Positions 1 through 11,348 of a DNA stretch of 64,000 nucleotides are shown here, piece by piece. The first letter of the stretch is position 1. Each line of letters opens with the position of its first letter. The notes beneath the pieces were generated by a model. The model had not been told where the DNA came from. It did not search any database and saw nothing but the letters and a program-made list of their open reading frames with translations. Both the position numbers and the translations under genes were made by a program. Source of the stretch: Pycnopodia helianthoides (lineage: Eukaryota > Echinodermata > Asteroidea > Forcipulatida > Asteriidae); NCBI GenBank assembly GCA_032158295.1, contig CM063262.1:1831394-1895393 (forward strand). The letters run 5' to 3'.

Positions 1-341
1 TGCGTAAGTATTTTCGAAACCATGTATATCTATTTCAAGTTACCTCTGCATAGACAGTTACAACTTGTGTTCCCAATAGACCCTTCCCATGAAATATGTA
101 AATTACATTCACGCATGCGTACAGACACTATTGGTTGGCAAACGCCATAGAGTTGTACACAAGGCAGACGCACAAACGCGTGTGCGTCACGCCACCATCA
201 GTCCCATGCAAAAAGGCGCGATGTTCACTCATTTTGCCAACCAGTAGGGAGAAAGCGCACGCGCGATGTTCAATTTGCATATTTCATGGGAAGGGTCTAT
301 TAACCAGGGTGGAAGAGCCTTACTGTTCTTTCACTAACACC

Positions 342-902
342 CTGGGCCAAATTTTATAAAGCCGCTTAAATGAACATTAGAGAATTGGTAAAACAAAACT
401 TGTAAATTATACGGTCTAATGATGATGATAATAGAAAACATTCCTTGAAATATTTCTGTTTGAAATGCCATATTTGATGAGAAATGAATAAACTGATTTT
501 CCGATTGGATTTTATCGCTCAGTGGGCGTTTTATTAAATTTTTTGAATCTATTATGATTTCATGCAAAATGTGTAATCGGTTTTACACTATTTTCTCGTG
601 ACCCAGATGGCCGATCGATCTCAAACTTCTACAGGTTTGTCGGTTTATGTATAATGGTGGATTACATAAAGTGCTTACACTGCCAGCAACTGTATTGTTA
701 GCAAAAACCAATTCTGTAATGTTCCTTTAAGCACAACATAGTGCTTAAAACTCTTCTGCTTCAGCTAAAGAGAGCAGGATACCAGTCACCCAATGTACAT
801 GTGGCATAAAGTTCTGACAGGTAACCTTATCCTGGCAAGCATACATTTTTGTTCTTAGCTACTTTTTGTGCTTTATAAGCACCTCTATGAAATTTGGCCC
901 AG
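342..902. mobile_element. Inverted-repeat element (GGGCCCAATTTCATAGAGC family, D1), split by a second element
   Basis: The left end near 342 (ggccaaattttataaagc) and the right end near 890 (ctctatgaaatttggccc) form terminal inverted repeats of a short palindromic element. Other copies lie at 10384, 17191 and 19698. Its body is interrupted at a TTAA by the element at 366-730; removing that insert rejoins a normal family member. It is a non-autonomous, MITE-like element with no coding capacity. Confidence 0.75.
366..730. mobile_element. TTAA-flanked MITE family B, copy 1
   Basis: The ends read roughly ttaaatgaacattagagaattgg and, inverted, ccaattctgtaatgttcctttaa. TTAA at 366-369 and 727-730 marks the target duplication. 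Six related copies of about 365-400 bp occur in the window (28029, 31870, 34100, 37044, 39144). TTAA targeting is the hallmark of piggyBac-type transposases; assignment to that superfamily is inference, because no transposase is present. Confidence 0.8.
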
Positions 903-1142
903 GTCTTTGAAGTTTGTAAAGTAAAGCACTTGGCACCAATGGTTCTCAGATACATTCTAAATATTCGACAGGCGAGTACCACTTTCAAAAGAATTAAAAG
1001 TTAGTTTCAATATCTTAATTTTTTTTTTTTTTTTTTACAATGATTCCTCATAAACATAGCAACAGTTTTTGATCGTGTTTTGTGTGGTCCCCCCTTTTTA
1101 AAAATAATAATAACATGTTTTCATTTTCTCCTTGTCTTGCAG

Positions 1143-1234
1143 ACCAATTTTATATGCTTATTCTATGCCTTCTACTGTATTTACCGTATTAAGAAAACTG
1201 ACAGAAAGTGCCTTGCTCAAATGAACATTATCTT
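1143..1234 (+). CDS. GPCR exon: end of TM5 and intracellular loop 3
   Basis: The acceptor is cttgcag and the donor is gtgagt. It encodes 30 codons plus two bases: a hydrophobic aromatic stretch followed by the basic loop RIKKTDRKCLAQMN, the expected transition from TM5 to the third intracellular loop. Confidence 0.72.
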
Positions 1235-4200
1235 GTGAGTATATTTGCATGAGAAGTTAATTTGTTTTCACTATAAATGTCAATGTCAAAAACTTAACAA
1301 ATGATTTTTTTTTCCCGAAAGCTTTGTATACTTACAACAATAACAGATGCATGTTTAAAAGTATGACACATGATTATTTGAAAAAAAGTGAGTGTACGAT
1401 TGTTTTAATCATAACGTTTAATTCTTGAGAAATTTACTTGACATTATCAGTTACTGTCATAAGCAATTTTCCTACATGAAATAACCTTGTGTGAAAGTTC
1501 AGGTACCAATACTTGTATTTTCATCGCGTTGGGCAGACCAAAGTTGTCCCAGGGAAGCTCACAGAAATCCTTCCCAAAGTTTACACCAACTTTTATGTTG
1601 AGAGTCACATTTTCGTACCCATTTGTATTTAGTTAAAGGTATTGTACACTTTTGGTAACAGCTCAAAATCAGTGTCCACATTTTGTGTGATTAAACATAT
1701 GCATGAACAAACAAACCTGTGAAAGTTTGAGCTCAATTGGTCATCGAGGTCACGAGAAAATAGTGAAAAGAGATCTTATGTGTTTTCTGTTTTTTCACAT
1801 TATCGCGCGCGATAATTACTATTGTTTTACTTGTTTCTCAGAAACGATAGCATTTTAGGCAGAAATATTTTCAGGAACCCTTTCTACCATTACTTACTTT
1901 AAATCACGTAAGTTATGTGTGAATCTGTGAACATTGTGTTTTTCGATCTTACCAATAGTGTACAGGGCCTTTAAGTAACTGAAAACCATGATCTTTTGGT
2001 TCCCCTTTCCAGACCTAACATCCGCGCATGCCTGATAGCCATACCTTTGGAGATTGTAGAGTGGGTTTTCACCACACTCTCCATCGACTTTGAGTACATC
2101 GTCTTCGACGTTCTTTGGGCACTGTCAGTTTTTATCATGGTAGGTTTTGTGTTATTCATTTTAACAGTCCGAGGTATACCTTTCTATTGCACAGCCACAA
2201 GTTTTTGCCAACCAAAGTTGGTAAACTATGGAAAGCCATTAATGCAAAGCAAAAACAGATAGCTGCAGTTTGTAACAATGTTACACATTAATCGAAAATT
2301 CTGTTGAAAGTGTCGGAAACAAAGCAACTACCAATGAGATCTATTTGTTTAAAAAAAAATTGCAGAAGTGTTGAGTGAACCACTGTACCCGATTGATTGC
2401 TCTTGCATCGTTTTATGTTTTGTGTTGTAATCTTTTCTTTTTATAACCTACAGGGCGTCTTCGTCTTTCTGTTTTATGGGATAGGCAGCTCAGAGGTAAG
2501 CTATACTAATCTTGTAAGTTTTAATTTCAGCTTATGAATCTTATTCTAAAAATACAAGAATTGAATAACAAGCAACGGCAGCCATTTTGACAACTTTGAA
2601 AATTTCTTGTTAATCTCCCTATACTTCTCCAAATGACAAATCTGCGATTGCCCTATGGCCAAATATCTTTCTCATTACATACTCTATAACTGTGTGCCAA
2701 ATTCCATTCTTGTATCATCAACGGCACAATTCCCCAAAACTTTTCCCCCTATCTGCCGTGATAATTATTGTAGGAACTTGTAAGGTAGCGGGTAGTCTTT
2801 AATAACCCAGCCCTACTTTTGCTCCAACCCCATCCCTCCGTGAATCTTTAGGTTGTGGAGGAATATGAAAAACATTTCGGCCCTTGCTGCTGGCAGCACA
2901 AGAAGAGCTCGGCCGTGCACGACTCGCCGCGTCCGGGCTGGCGAGACGAGATCAGCCAGATCAGTCAGTTCCGAGAGGCGAGCTCAATCATGCGGGACAT
3001 GGACAGCATCGCCACGGTGACCGGCAACGGGGCGGTGGCCGGCTGTAGCGGGGTCAACAACGGCGGTCTGGAACCGGACGACGTGCTGGCGAGAGGGAAC
3101 GAACTGAACGAACCGACTGGGCTGACCAGTTCTTCGTTGACGTCTTCGTTTATGCTGAAGGTTAATTCCCGTTTATGGATTCTTGATAAGCTTTTATGAT
3201 TTACAAAGTGAAACGAAAAATAATTCCAACCCGAAAACACACACACACACTATGTTTGTGAATCCCGTAAATCGAGAACTTCTCTTTGTTCTCCCGTCTA
3301 CGTTTTTTTTTTTACCTCATTGACGTCCTCATTGGTTTTGTACACGAAAGCAAAGCAAGGACGTCCTCGCTGTCAAAACACTCTGATCTCTTTTGTTAAA
3401 GTCCTCGGTTTCAACGGGTATACACGCTCACGCACACCCGTAAACACCTGCAGACGGGGACCTCATAATTGTCCCTCATTTGTTGCACTCAACTTTTTGC
3501 CAACAGCTTCTATTTTTTTGTACAACAGCTTCTATTGTTTTGTCCACAGCTTCTATTGTTTTGTACAACAGCTTCTATTGTTTTGTACACACTTTCCACA
3601 CTGACCTTTACCCAACCGGGGACTACCAGCACACACACACACGCAGACAATTTACGGGTCGGGTTTGTGGGGTCCTGCTATTGTTGTTCTATTATCCCCC
3701 TTTCCTAAGAATTCATCCGTGGGGTCCAAGTAAACAAACAAAAAACGGTGGGTTCCATTGTGAAAAATACCCAACAAGGACCCTTATGTAAGACCTTAGG
3801 AACCCACATTTACCAAAGCCTCAATTCGTCAACAAGTATAAACATAAATTTATGATTTTTCAAAACTGACTTGTACATTTGTATATGTAGCTTTGACATA
3901 CGTATTTTGTGTCCTCTCACAGACTAAACTGAAGGTTTTTCCACTGAGGAAGAACCAGGGTGACCAGCCAGCCAAACATAATCAAGACAACCCTAGATGA
4001 CGACCACCTGACGCCTCATCGCCCGCTTCCAAAGATGACGAAGCTTCGACAACACCAGAAGCACCGTCCCCAACTCCCAAAACGCTGCGTTCGGTTTCCT
4101 TGGACGTTTCACTGGATGATGCCGAATCGGCTAAACGAACGGGGCATTTTGACAAATCGGTGTCCAAATCGGTGGTTGAAGGAACGTCTGCTAAGAGAAC

Positions 4201-4632
4201 GCCGCGTTCAGAACGCCCCTCTCGAAAGGAGCAGCAACGACCAAACAGACACGGCGTTCGAGAACCCCTATTAAATCAAATGGAGCAACATCGACTAAAG
4301 GAACGCCGAGTTCCGTCACTGCGAACCCCTCATCGAAAGGAGCAACAATTGCTAAACGATCACAGCGTTCGGGGGCTTACAATATATCGTCCAACAAAGT
4401 AACATCGGCTAATCGAACGCTGCGTTCCATGTCACTGGACCCCCCGTCATCCAACGGAGCGGTGTCCTCTAAACGAACGCCACCGCGTTCGGGGTCCTCC
4501 GACAAGTCGTCGTCATCGAAAGAAGCAACATCGGCTAATAAACGAACGGCACGAACGGTGACCTTTGACCTACAGCCCATAATACCAGAGGAAACCGTGG
4601 CGACAGAGGTGTCAGTGTTTGCACTTATCTGA
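1143..4632 (+). CDS. 3' part of a seven-transmembrane receptor, adhesion GPCR-like (exons 1143-1234, 2013-2139, 2454-2495, 2852-3160, 3923-)
   Basis: Five exons join in consistent phases. The translation holds the end of TM5 (TNFICLFYAFYCIYRIKK), a basic loop, TM6 (IRACLIAIPLEIVEWVFTTL), TM7 (FEYIVFDVLWALSVFIMG then VFVFLFYGIGSSEV) and a cytoplasmic tail. The TM7 exit GVFVFLFY and the following acidic EV pattern resemble class B2 adhesion receptors; the ligand cannot be inferred. The gene continues upstream of the window. The tail exon stops at TGA 3998-4000, but the same frame reopens and, after a one-base shift near 4221, runs to 4632. The joined tail is rich in Ser, Lys and Arg repeats. 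Receptor identity is fairly sure; the subfamily is less so. Confidence 0.72.
1633..1974. mobile_element. TTAA-flanked MITE family A, copy 1
   Basis: The ends are inverted repeats, ttaaaggtattgtacactt and aatagtgtacagggccttt, flanked by TTAA. Copies recur at 11008 (left end missing), 17849 and 49755. The body is conserved between copies, including a palindrome (ttatcgcgcgcgataa) that reads tttatcacgcgtgataaa elsewhere. This copy lies in a GPCR intron. Confidence 0.8.
2013..2139 (+). CDS. GPCR exon: TM6 and start of TM7
   Basis: The acceptor is ctttccag and the donor is gtaggt. It starts with one base completing a codon, then encodes PNIRACLIAIPLEIVEWVFT and the start of TM7. The Trp in EIVEWVF sits where class B receptors carry a conserved TM6 Trp. 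Confidence 0.75.
2454..2495 (+). CDS. GPCR micro-exon: end of TM7
   Basis: This 14-codon exon reads GVFVFLFYGIGSSE. It is bounded by cctacag and gtaagc and is in phase 0 on both sides. Adhesion and secretin receptors typically read G-x-F-I-F-L-F-Y here. Confidence 0.75.
2852..3160 (+). CDS. GPCR exon: proximal cytoplasmic tail
   Basis: The exon opens VVEEYEKHFGPCCWQHKK, with a CC pair that could be palmitoylated (inference). It continues as a Ser/Gly/Asn-rich tail with much higher GC than its surroundings. The donor at 3161 (gttaat) is weak; if unused, the frame stops at 3199. Confidence 0.65.
3499..3592 (+). repeat. Tandem repeat, about 23-bp unit, four copies
   Basis: The unit acagcttctattgttttgt is repeated with small length changes inside the last GPCR intron. 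Its flanks hold GGGGACC-type fragments that recur at 18.7, 55.7 and 56.6 kb. Confidence 0.8.
3923..4632 (+). CDS. GPCR terminal exon with repeat tail and broken frame
   Basis: After cacag the frame reads TKLKVFPLRKNQGDQPAKHN and meets TGA at 3998-4000. The same frame is then open and biased (SPASKDDEASTTPEAPSP; later SAKRTPRS) to about 4221. Past a C4 run the bias moves to another frame, open to TGA at 4630-4632. That part carries diverged repeats of an S-K-G/E-A-T-S-x-K-R-T-x-R-S type, such as ATSANKRTARTVTFDLQP. The shared bias suggests one tail of about 236 codons carrying a nonsense codon and one missing base. Other options are tail decay or an unseen intron. Confidence 0.5.
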
Positions 4633-4729
4633 AGATGGAAAAAAAAGCACCAATTATTTCTTGGCACCACTGTAGACTAATTTTTCCATTTTAGTTTACA
4701 TCCGTTTTGTTTTGTTTTTGTAAAGCTAC

Positions 4730-5116
4730 CACTATGAAAATCTTTGTCTTGAAAATGGAGTGAAAATCCACATTTCTCCTTGAAATCGTCAATTCCCCCT
4801 TTTCACCTAGTTTTCACGAAGTTCTTTTTGAACTAGCCAGAGCTTAAGTGTTTTATGTTGTTTTTACTGAGCTGTACTGCTGAAAACATGAATCACTAAT
4901 TGAAGATTTCTAGGCTTGGATGGAGAGCATTCCCTGAAATCATGGTGAAACTCACGGAGGCCAGCAAATGGTCCGGAGACTTTTTTTTCAAGGTGATTTA
5001 AGGAAATTGCAATTCCATTAAAGCATGGTGAAAGAGAAATAACTCCTTGAATTTCAGCCAAATCCTGCACTTCACTGAGATTTCACGGTGGTTTCACAGC
5101 AAAGATTTTCATAGTG
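4730..5116. mobile_element. Inverted-repeat element family E (CACTATGAAAATCTTTG), copy 1
   Basis: It begins cactatgaaaatctttg and ends with the exact inverse, caaagattttcatagtg. Internal sequence is itself partly palindromic. Related copies are at 29006, 46624 and 52670. It is a MITE without coding capacity. Confidence 0.8.
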
Positions 5117-5809
5117 TACTTTGAGTGGAGTTCACATTATTTTCACCAACGAACCTGGCAATTATCCAGTGCTCGATTGGATAACAGTTTGTCCCGTGAT
5201 CTTGTCACGTGGCTAAAATCTGCCAATCACATTGATTACAAAAAATATTAACTTTTGACTGGATCTGCGACGTACAATGCAAACCCTACGCATCCGAAAC
5301 GTACAAGCAAACGGAATCTGTGTACATAATCGAAAGAAAGTAATTTAATAAGATAAAGTTATTTTTACAAGATTTTTAAAATTGTCTTGTTTATAATTAA
5401 TGTCAGGCATACTTGCTTTCTCAATGTTTGTGTACTTCTTTTTGCAAGGCTCCTTCATCATGCTTGATTGTAAATCATCCATGATGTCTAACTCGGCACC
5501 TTTTAGGTTTTAATTCATATCCTTAGGTTTCTACTTTTTGTACTCACATCACGTGTCAGTTGAGTTGGGCCAGGCTAGCAGTGGTTCTCGATTTTGACTA
5601 TCATTCCTAAAACCATTATTTATTATCAAACGTTTTTCATGCCAGGGAATGGTTTTTTGAGTTGTTGAATATGCCGCAGTTTTGCACCTTCGTTTAATCT
5701 ACTTGCAAGACAAATGTTTGCATAAACAAACATTTTTTAAATGATGATCTTCCCGTGATCTAATCTCCCCCAAGTATAAAAGTATTGATATATAAATAGG
5801 ATTTTAAAC
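5117..5809. other. Intergenic stretch, nothing recognised
   Basis: AT-rich sequence between an inverted-repeat element and a minisatellite. I see no exon-like frame with splice signals and no repeat shared with the rest of the window. Confidence 0.5.
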
Positions 5810-6490
5810 TTTGCATGGTGGAGAAACAATCTAGTAAAGAAGGTCTATGGTGACCCTAGTGTACATGAGTAGGACTTGAAACAAAGCATGGAGGAGATAC
5901 AATCTAGTAAGGTTTGTGGTAACATCATGTGCATGAGTAGGACTTGAAAATTTGCATGGAGGAGATACAATCTAATAAGGTTTGTGGTAACACCATGTGC
6001 ATGAGTAGGATTTGAAACCAAGCATGGTGGAGATACAATCCTGTAAGGTTTGTGGTAACACCATGTGCACGGGTAGGATTTGAAACTTTGCATGGTGGAG
6101 ATACAATCCTGTAAGGTTTGTGTTAACACCATGTGCATGAGTAGGATTTGAAACTTGGCAAGGTGGATATACAATCTAATAAGGTTTGTGGTAACACCAT
6201 GTGCATGAGTAGGATTTGAAACCAAGCATGGTGGCGATACAATCCTGTAAGGTTTGTGGTAACACCATGTGCACGGTAGGATTTGAAACTTTGCATGGTG
6301 GAGATACAATCCTGTAAGGTTTGTGTTAACACCATGTGCATGAGTAGATTGAAACTTTGCAAGGTGGAGATACAATCCAGTAAGGTTTGTGTAACACCAT
6401 TACATAGCAAATGTGAACTAAGCATGGTGGAGATAATCCTGTAAGGTGTGATAAACCCTATACAAGGGCAGAATTGAAACTATGCTGGTG
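5810..6490. repeat. 68-bp minisatellite, about ten copies
   Basis: The landmark catgagtagg recurs at 5864, 5932, 6000, 6068, 6136 and 6204, exactly 68 bp apart, and then at 67-65 bp spacing with decay. Two unit subtypes (aaaccaagcatgg and aaactttgcatgg) alternate in places, suggesting expansion by a two-unit block. Long frames on the minus strand across it are repeat translations. Confidence 0.93.
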
Positions 6491-7207
6491 GAGTTTTACA
6501 AAGTATAAAAGTTTAATAAAAGAAAATAACTCTAGAATGTACAAACAGCAGTTATAAAGGCATTTGCTCCAAATATTTCTGAAACATATCTATTTAGCTT
6601 GAATCTCATACTGTCATATATACATATATACCTTTAAGAATTATAAACATTTACCGTTTCAATAGTGTGACAGTGCTCAACTGGGCAGGACGCTTAACCA
6701 TAATTTGCTTCACTGCAACCAGGTGTGAGATATGAGACTTTGTGCGGACTGAGATGGCCACCCCTATGTCACTCGAGGTTGCAAGCCTCTACCTCTAGAG
6801 TTCATGCTTCGTAAGAAAGAATGCATTATTAGCAGTAGTTCCACAGTTAATGTCGCAACTCAAAGCGATCTTCACTATACACAAACCAGTAAATCTAATC
6901 CAAATTGTTCAAGCTTTGAATCACAAATTTTGCGCCCTGGAACAATCGTTCGGTTTTATTACCAAAACAAAAATAATTCGAAAGCGAAAGCACAAGCAAA
7001 AGACAGTTTGTATACAAACAATTTAAGAGTCTTATAAATGTACAGGAATATCTGGTCAAGTGCTCTAAATTATGTCATAGATTGCATCATCAAAAAGACA
7101 GGAAGACTCTTGTTTAAGATATCCCATAGTAATATTTCTACATGTTGGGCCTACATCATTATGTTGAGGAACTGTGTAAGCAAGCAACTGCTCTGATTGG
7201 TTACACG

Positions 7208-7322
7208 CCTATGTTCCAACAACCCTAGAGTATTAACTTTCCTAAAACCCAAACCCAAACCCTAACCCTAACCCTAACCTAGCGTGTAAGTCACGTGGGG
7301 GTTTTCGGAACATAGGTTGTCG
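7208..7322. repeat. Interstitial telomere-type tract (CCCTAA)n inside an inverted repeat
   Basis: Positions 7250-7282 read degenerate then clean ccctaa units, the C-strand of TTAGGG. Flanking it, cctatgttccaacaacc (about 7208) is inverted as ggttttcggaacatagg (about 7301), so the tract sits in the loop of a small hairpin. Confidence 0.85.
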
Positions 7323-7348
7323 CAATATAGAGCAGTCGCTCTCAGAAC

Positions 7349-7627
7349 ATGGTTACTGATGAAAAAAACAAAAACAACCGAGGTCCTTTGAAAACAAAAA
7401 AGTGCTTTGAAAAGAGTTTTGCTGATAAGGTGATTGCTTCCCGAAGCAAAATGGACTCCTCGCCCAAGAAGCTGACAGAAAATAAACGGTCTCTCCTAAA
7501 TACACTTAGACGCGTCTCTGGGCACTTGTCAACCAACAATTGTGAGCAACAAGCTAGAACCTCCAGAAAATACCTGCTGAGATTAAGTACTTATAATAAA
7601 AACCAAAATAAATGGGAGACTATGTGA
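7349..7627 (+). CDS. Possible 92-aa basic ORF, unrecognised
   Basis: An ATG-initiated frame of 92 codons rich in Lys, Asn and Ser (opens MVTDEKNKNNRGPLKTKKCF). I recognise no family, see no splice sites tying it to another exon, and its only support is length. It starts just after the telomere-type tract and ends beside an inverted repeat at 7632/7740. It may be chance. Confidence 0.15.
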   Translation: MVTDEKNKNNRGPLKTKKCFEKSFADKVIASRSKMDSSPKKLTENKRSLLNTLRRVSGHLSTNNCEQQARTSRKYLLRLSTYNKNQNKWETM

Positions 7628-7628
7628 C

Positions 7629-7745
7629 TCTAGGTGGCAGCAGACATACAGGGTAAAGGGTAAATTTCAAGTGTGTAGGTGATTCTGTGCTTGTGCATTT
7701 AACAGATCATTGTTTGTACATGGCATGTCTGCTGCCACCTAGCGT
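7629..7745. repeat. Short inverted repeat (ggtggcagcagacat)
   Basis: ctaggtggcagcagacata near 7630 is inverted as catgtctgctgccacctag near 7725, with about 75 bp between. It is probably a small foldback element or its ends. Confidence 0.7.
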
Positions 7746-10383
7746 CTCAACAAGTCTCCAATAGGGCTTCTATGGTCACCTGGTTTATCATTCGCTCGGC
7801 CCGAGCGGCCTATCCAGGACCGCTGGGATGGGCTAATCAGCTTGCACAGATTCTTGTTCAGGAAGTACGTCATGCGTGCAGTGCTTTCAGTGTGAGTGTG
7901 ATGCATGATGGGACTGCGCATGGGACTGAGCATTAGAGTTAACGATACGTTTGCCCATCCCAGCGCCTTTGGTTTTAAGGCAAGGTGCTGGAGACGAGCG
8001 AAGGTTTATCAATGATACGCACTAGACTTGAAAACGACTCAACTTTGTATTGATCAAGTGTTATCACACAGTTTGAGATTTTTATACTGTTTCTGTATGT
8101 AACAAAAACAAAACGAGTATGGCAAGCAATAAAATTGGAATAATATTTTAATATTTTTATCAAAAATTCCTATATATAAAATGAATACAAGTTTTTTGGG
8201 CGGGATAGCTAAGTCATTGAAATGTGTTACTCCATACGTAAAAATCTTCATTATTCATCATGTATTTAACTGTAACATTACAAATATATATGTAGTTTTA
8301 GATCAGGGAGCTTTGGCCTTGACAATGACCACGGCCGCTTCAGGCAGCCATTTCAAAACAGTGCGTTACTTTGCACTAGGCTTCAAAATGGCCAAAAAGA
8401 ATATAAGCCGTAGCCAGCTTTGGCCATGATTTGGTAAAAAAAATTCTCAACAGCAATGCTGAAGAGCGATTCGGGCATCCTTAACCCAATTTCATAGAAC
8501 CGTCAAGTTCACAATTATTTTGCTCTGCTGGGATAAATATAGCCCTTAAAATGCAATAATGTCATCAAGCCGCCATCTTTGAGGTAAACTGATGATGGAA
8601 ACAACGGAAACTTACATCTTATTATGTGCAGCGCATACGATTGGCTCATGAACGACCTCTAGGCGAGGGCGCCTTCCTCAAATGATGTCATGTGCATACA
8701 GCCTACTGCTTAGCGGAAGTCGGTTACAGGCTCATATTATTATGTTATAACATATCGTTGCGAAATTGTTTACCATCAAATAATGATGAGCAACTTCTGA
8801 GATGCTGAAATTTCTTTGAGGTGAAATCACCTCAGCAAGCTACTGCCGCATTTTAGCTTCTTTTAACTAATTTGTCTTTGCTCAAAGCTACTTGAGATTT
8901 CGCTAACCATGAATTATATAATTAGGGCATGAGAAAAAGGAAACATTTTTAACGCATTTCAAGATAACATTTCTATCTTTCCTACTTCATCATAATTCTG
9001 GTGTACTTTCATCATCATCTTGTTGGTCCTTTAAGACTGTTCTCAAACGCAGGCAAAGAGAGGAAAGGTGCAAAAACTTTTTTTTTTAAAGACAATTCAA
9101 CTGTTACCTGTTTATAGACCAGATGCACGCCATACACCATGGGCCTAAGCATACCAGAATACGGTTACCAGCTATAAAACACCACTTCACACCATGTGAC
9201 TGGTATCCTGCTTATTTTTGCTTAAAAGAAAACTACTAAGCAATATTTCCCCTTTTTTAAGCGGTCGGAGCGATCAAATGAATCCGTGCACCACGCGACT
9301 TGACTAAAGACTAATGCTGGAAAATTAAAACCTTATTTTTTTGAATGAATTGGGCAAATCGGCTTGAGCATAAGTGGGTCTTGCTTTCTCGAGATGAAAT
9401 ATACTCTTCTTTTTTTTCCTGAAATATTTTTCTTGTTAAAATATCAAGTGCCTATTGTATTTTTTACTTTTGTTTGGTTAATGAATACATATCAGTTAAT
9501 CGTACTCACAGCTCTGAAAAGTTACTTTAAACAAAAACAATAAAGTTTTGGTTAGAAGAAGAAAACAAATTTGAGTCTAATGTCATGACGAGGCATTAGA
9601 TTTTACTATGTACCACAAAAATCTAAAATATTTACGAAAGGTTTGTGTATATCTGAAAAGAAATTTACTGAATTTAAAATGACTGTCATTTAATGTAGAT
9701 GGCGCCATCTAAAACCAACAATGGAACAAAAATGGTGGTAAATCAATAGTAATTTTATATTTTAAACCCACTTGGTTATCCTTTTTTTAAATTGTGTTTT
9801 CCAAATGTTCTTTCATTGCATGCATTTTAAAACATTGTTTAAAATTTTCATGTCAAAAACTGTTGTAAATTTCTTTAGAAATTATGCCGCATTAAAACAA
9901 TATTTGTTATACACGTAGCCCATTACCATTCTGTAATGTTCTTTGTCATTCTGCCGTATAAGAATAGTACAGAATACCAGTTACGAGCAATGTGTATCAC
10001 ATGGCACGTTGGCTGGTAACCATTTCTGCTGAGCAAGAGTTCCGAACGTTTAACAGTGTCAAGAACTTAGCGTTTGTTGGAAATGTTTTAAGGACATACA
10101 CACAAATTATTTACAAAAATACAAAAATGGAACGATTTCTTGGTGACCAAAAGGGCCCGTAAGAACTGAATACCGTTTCAATATGGAAGCTCACGTTTCT
10201 TTTAGTTTTCGTTTGTCTTCTTGTTATGCTTTTTATGATCTGATTCAGAAATAAACCTTCTCTTCTGATTTAAAATAAAAAAAATGTCTTCATTTTCTAT
10301 TGAATGGTGTGTATTGGTCAAGCGTCCAAAGCAATAGCCAACAAATCATCTACAAGCAGTCCGGAGCACCGAACTGAAGTTCT
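7746..10383. other. Intergenic stretch downstream of MRE11, no gene seen
   Basis: AT-rich DNA with no exon-like frame. A fragment near 9145-9230 (taagcataccagaatacggttaccagc) resembles the core of the family at 10384. Any MRE11 3' UTR would run from 11348 downwards; I could not place a convincing polyadenylation signal. Confidence 0.4.
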
Positions 10384-10576
10384 GGGCCCGATTTTATAGA
10401 GCTGCTTAAGCACAAAAAATGGCTAAGCAAAACAAAATTGTGCTTACCAGAAAAAGGTTACCAGCCAAATTACCATGTCGCACGTACAATTTACGCCTGG
10501 TATCCTGCTCACTGCTGCTAAGCAGAAAATTGCCGAGCAATATTTTCTGCTTAAGCAGCTCTATGAAATTGGGCCC
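10384..10576. mobile_element. Inverted-repeat element family D, copy 2
   Basis: It runs from gggcccgattttatagagctgcttaagc to the inverted gcttaagcagctctatgaaattgggccc, with the typical internal taccagccaaattaccatgt segment. It is non-coding. Confidence 0.8.
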
Positions 10577-10815
10577 TGGTGTCACCGCTGAGTGTGGGTT
10601 CAGAACCCGGTAGCTGCACTTGTGTCCTTCATTAAGAACACTTGACCAACTTTCCTTTGTCCTTCTAATGTGACAATGTACACAGTAGAAACCTAATCTC
10701 ATTGCATATAGTAGGCCTGAAATTATATGGCGGCCCCGAAGGCCATGGCCTCTGTTGCCCTGTTCTTGGGCTAGGTGCCCCTTCAAAAATGTCCACCAGA
10801 CTTTAAGATTTCCTA

Positions 10816-10970
10816 ATGGAAGTGCCCTTTGCAAAATAAAAATGGAAGTGCCCTTTGCAAAATAAAAATGGAAGTGCCCTTTGCAAAATAAAAATGGAAG
10901 TGCCCTTTGCAAAATAAAAATGGAAGTGCCCTTTGCAAAATAAAAATGACAGTGCCCTCTCAAAAAATAA
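10816..10970. repeat. 26-bp tandem repeat, six copies
   Basis: The unit atggaagtgccctttgcaaa plus ataaaa is repeated almost perfectly five times, followed by one diverged copy. Minus-strand frames across it (LQRALPF repeats) are translation artefacts. Confidence 0.92.
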
Positions 10971-11007
10971 AATTCCAGGCCTGGCATATACTCCACTTTG
11001 GTGTGTA

Positions 11008-11262
11008 CTCAACTTTGGTCATCGAGGTCACGGGAAAATAGTGAAAAGAGACCTTATGTGTTTTCTGTTTTTTCAAACATCAAGTTTTTATCACGCGTGA
11101 TAAAAACTATTGTTTTACTAATTTCTCAGAAACGATAGCATTTTAGGCAGAAATATTGTAAGGAACCCTTTCTACCATTACTTACTTTAATTCATGTAAA
11201 TTATGTGTGAATCTGTGAACATTTGTGTCTTTGGATCTTACCAATAGTGTACAGGGCCTTTA
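11008..11262. mobile_element. MITE family A, copy 2, left end lost
   Basis: It matches family A from ggtcatcgaggtcacg through the right end agtgtacagggcctt, but the left inverted end is missing, so it is a truncated copy. Confidence 0.7.
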
Positions 11263-11348
11263 GAGATCTGTCTCGTTTGTCTACTGCCTTGAGTGACTTC
11301 TAATTTCTTACAAAATTTCAGCTGCCTCGTTGTGATACGGTACCCGAC

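Noticed and set aside
5845..6425. Minus-strand frames of 176 and 100 codons
   Set aside because: They lie wholly in the 68-bp minisatellite and repeat its translation.
5810..6490. CRISPR array
   Set aside because: The units are direct tandem copies without unique spacers, in a eukaryotic genome.
10406..11012. Minus-strand frame of 196 codons and a 69-codon neighbour
   Set aside because: They cross a family D MITE and the 26-bp tandem array (repeated LQRALPF units); they are not a gene.
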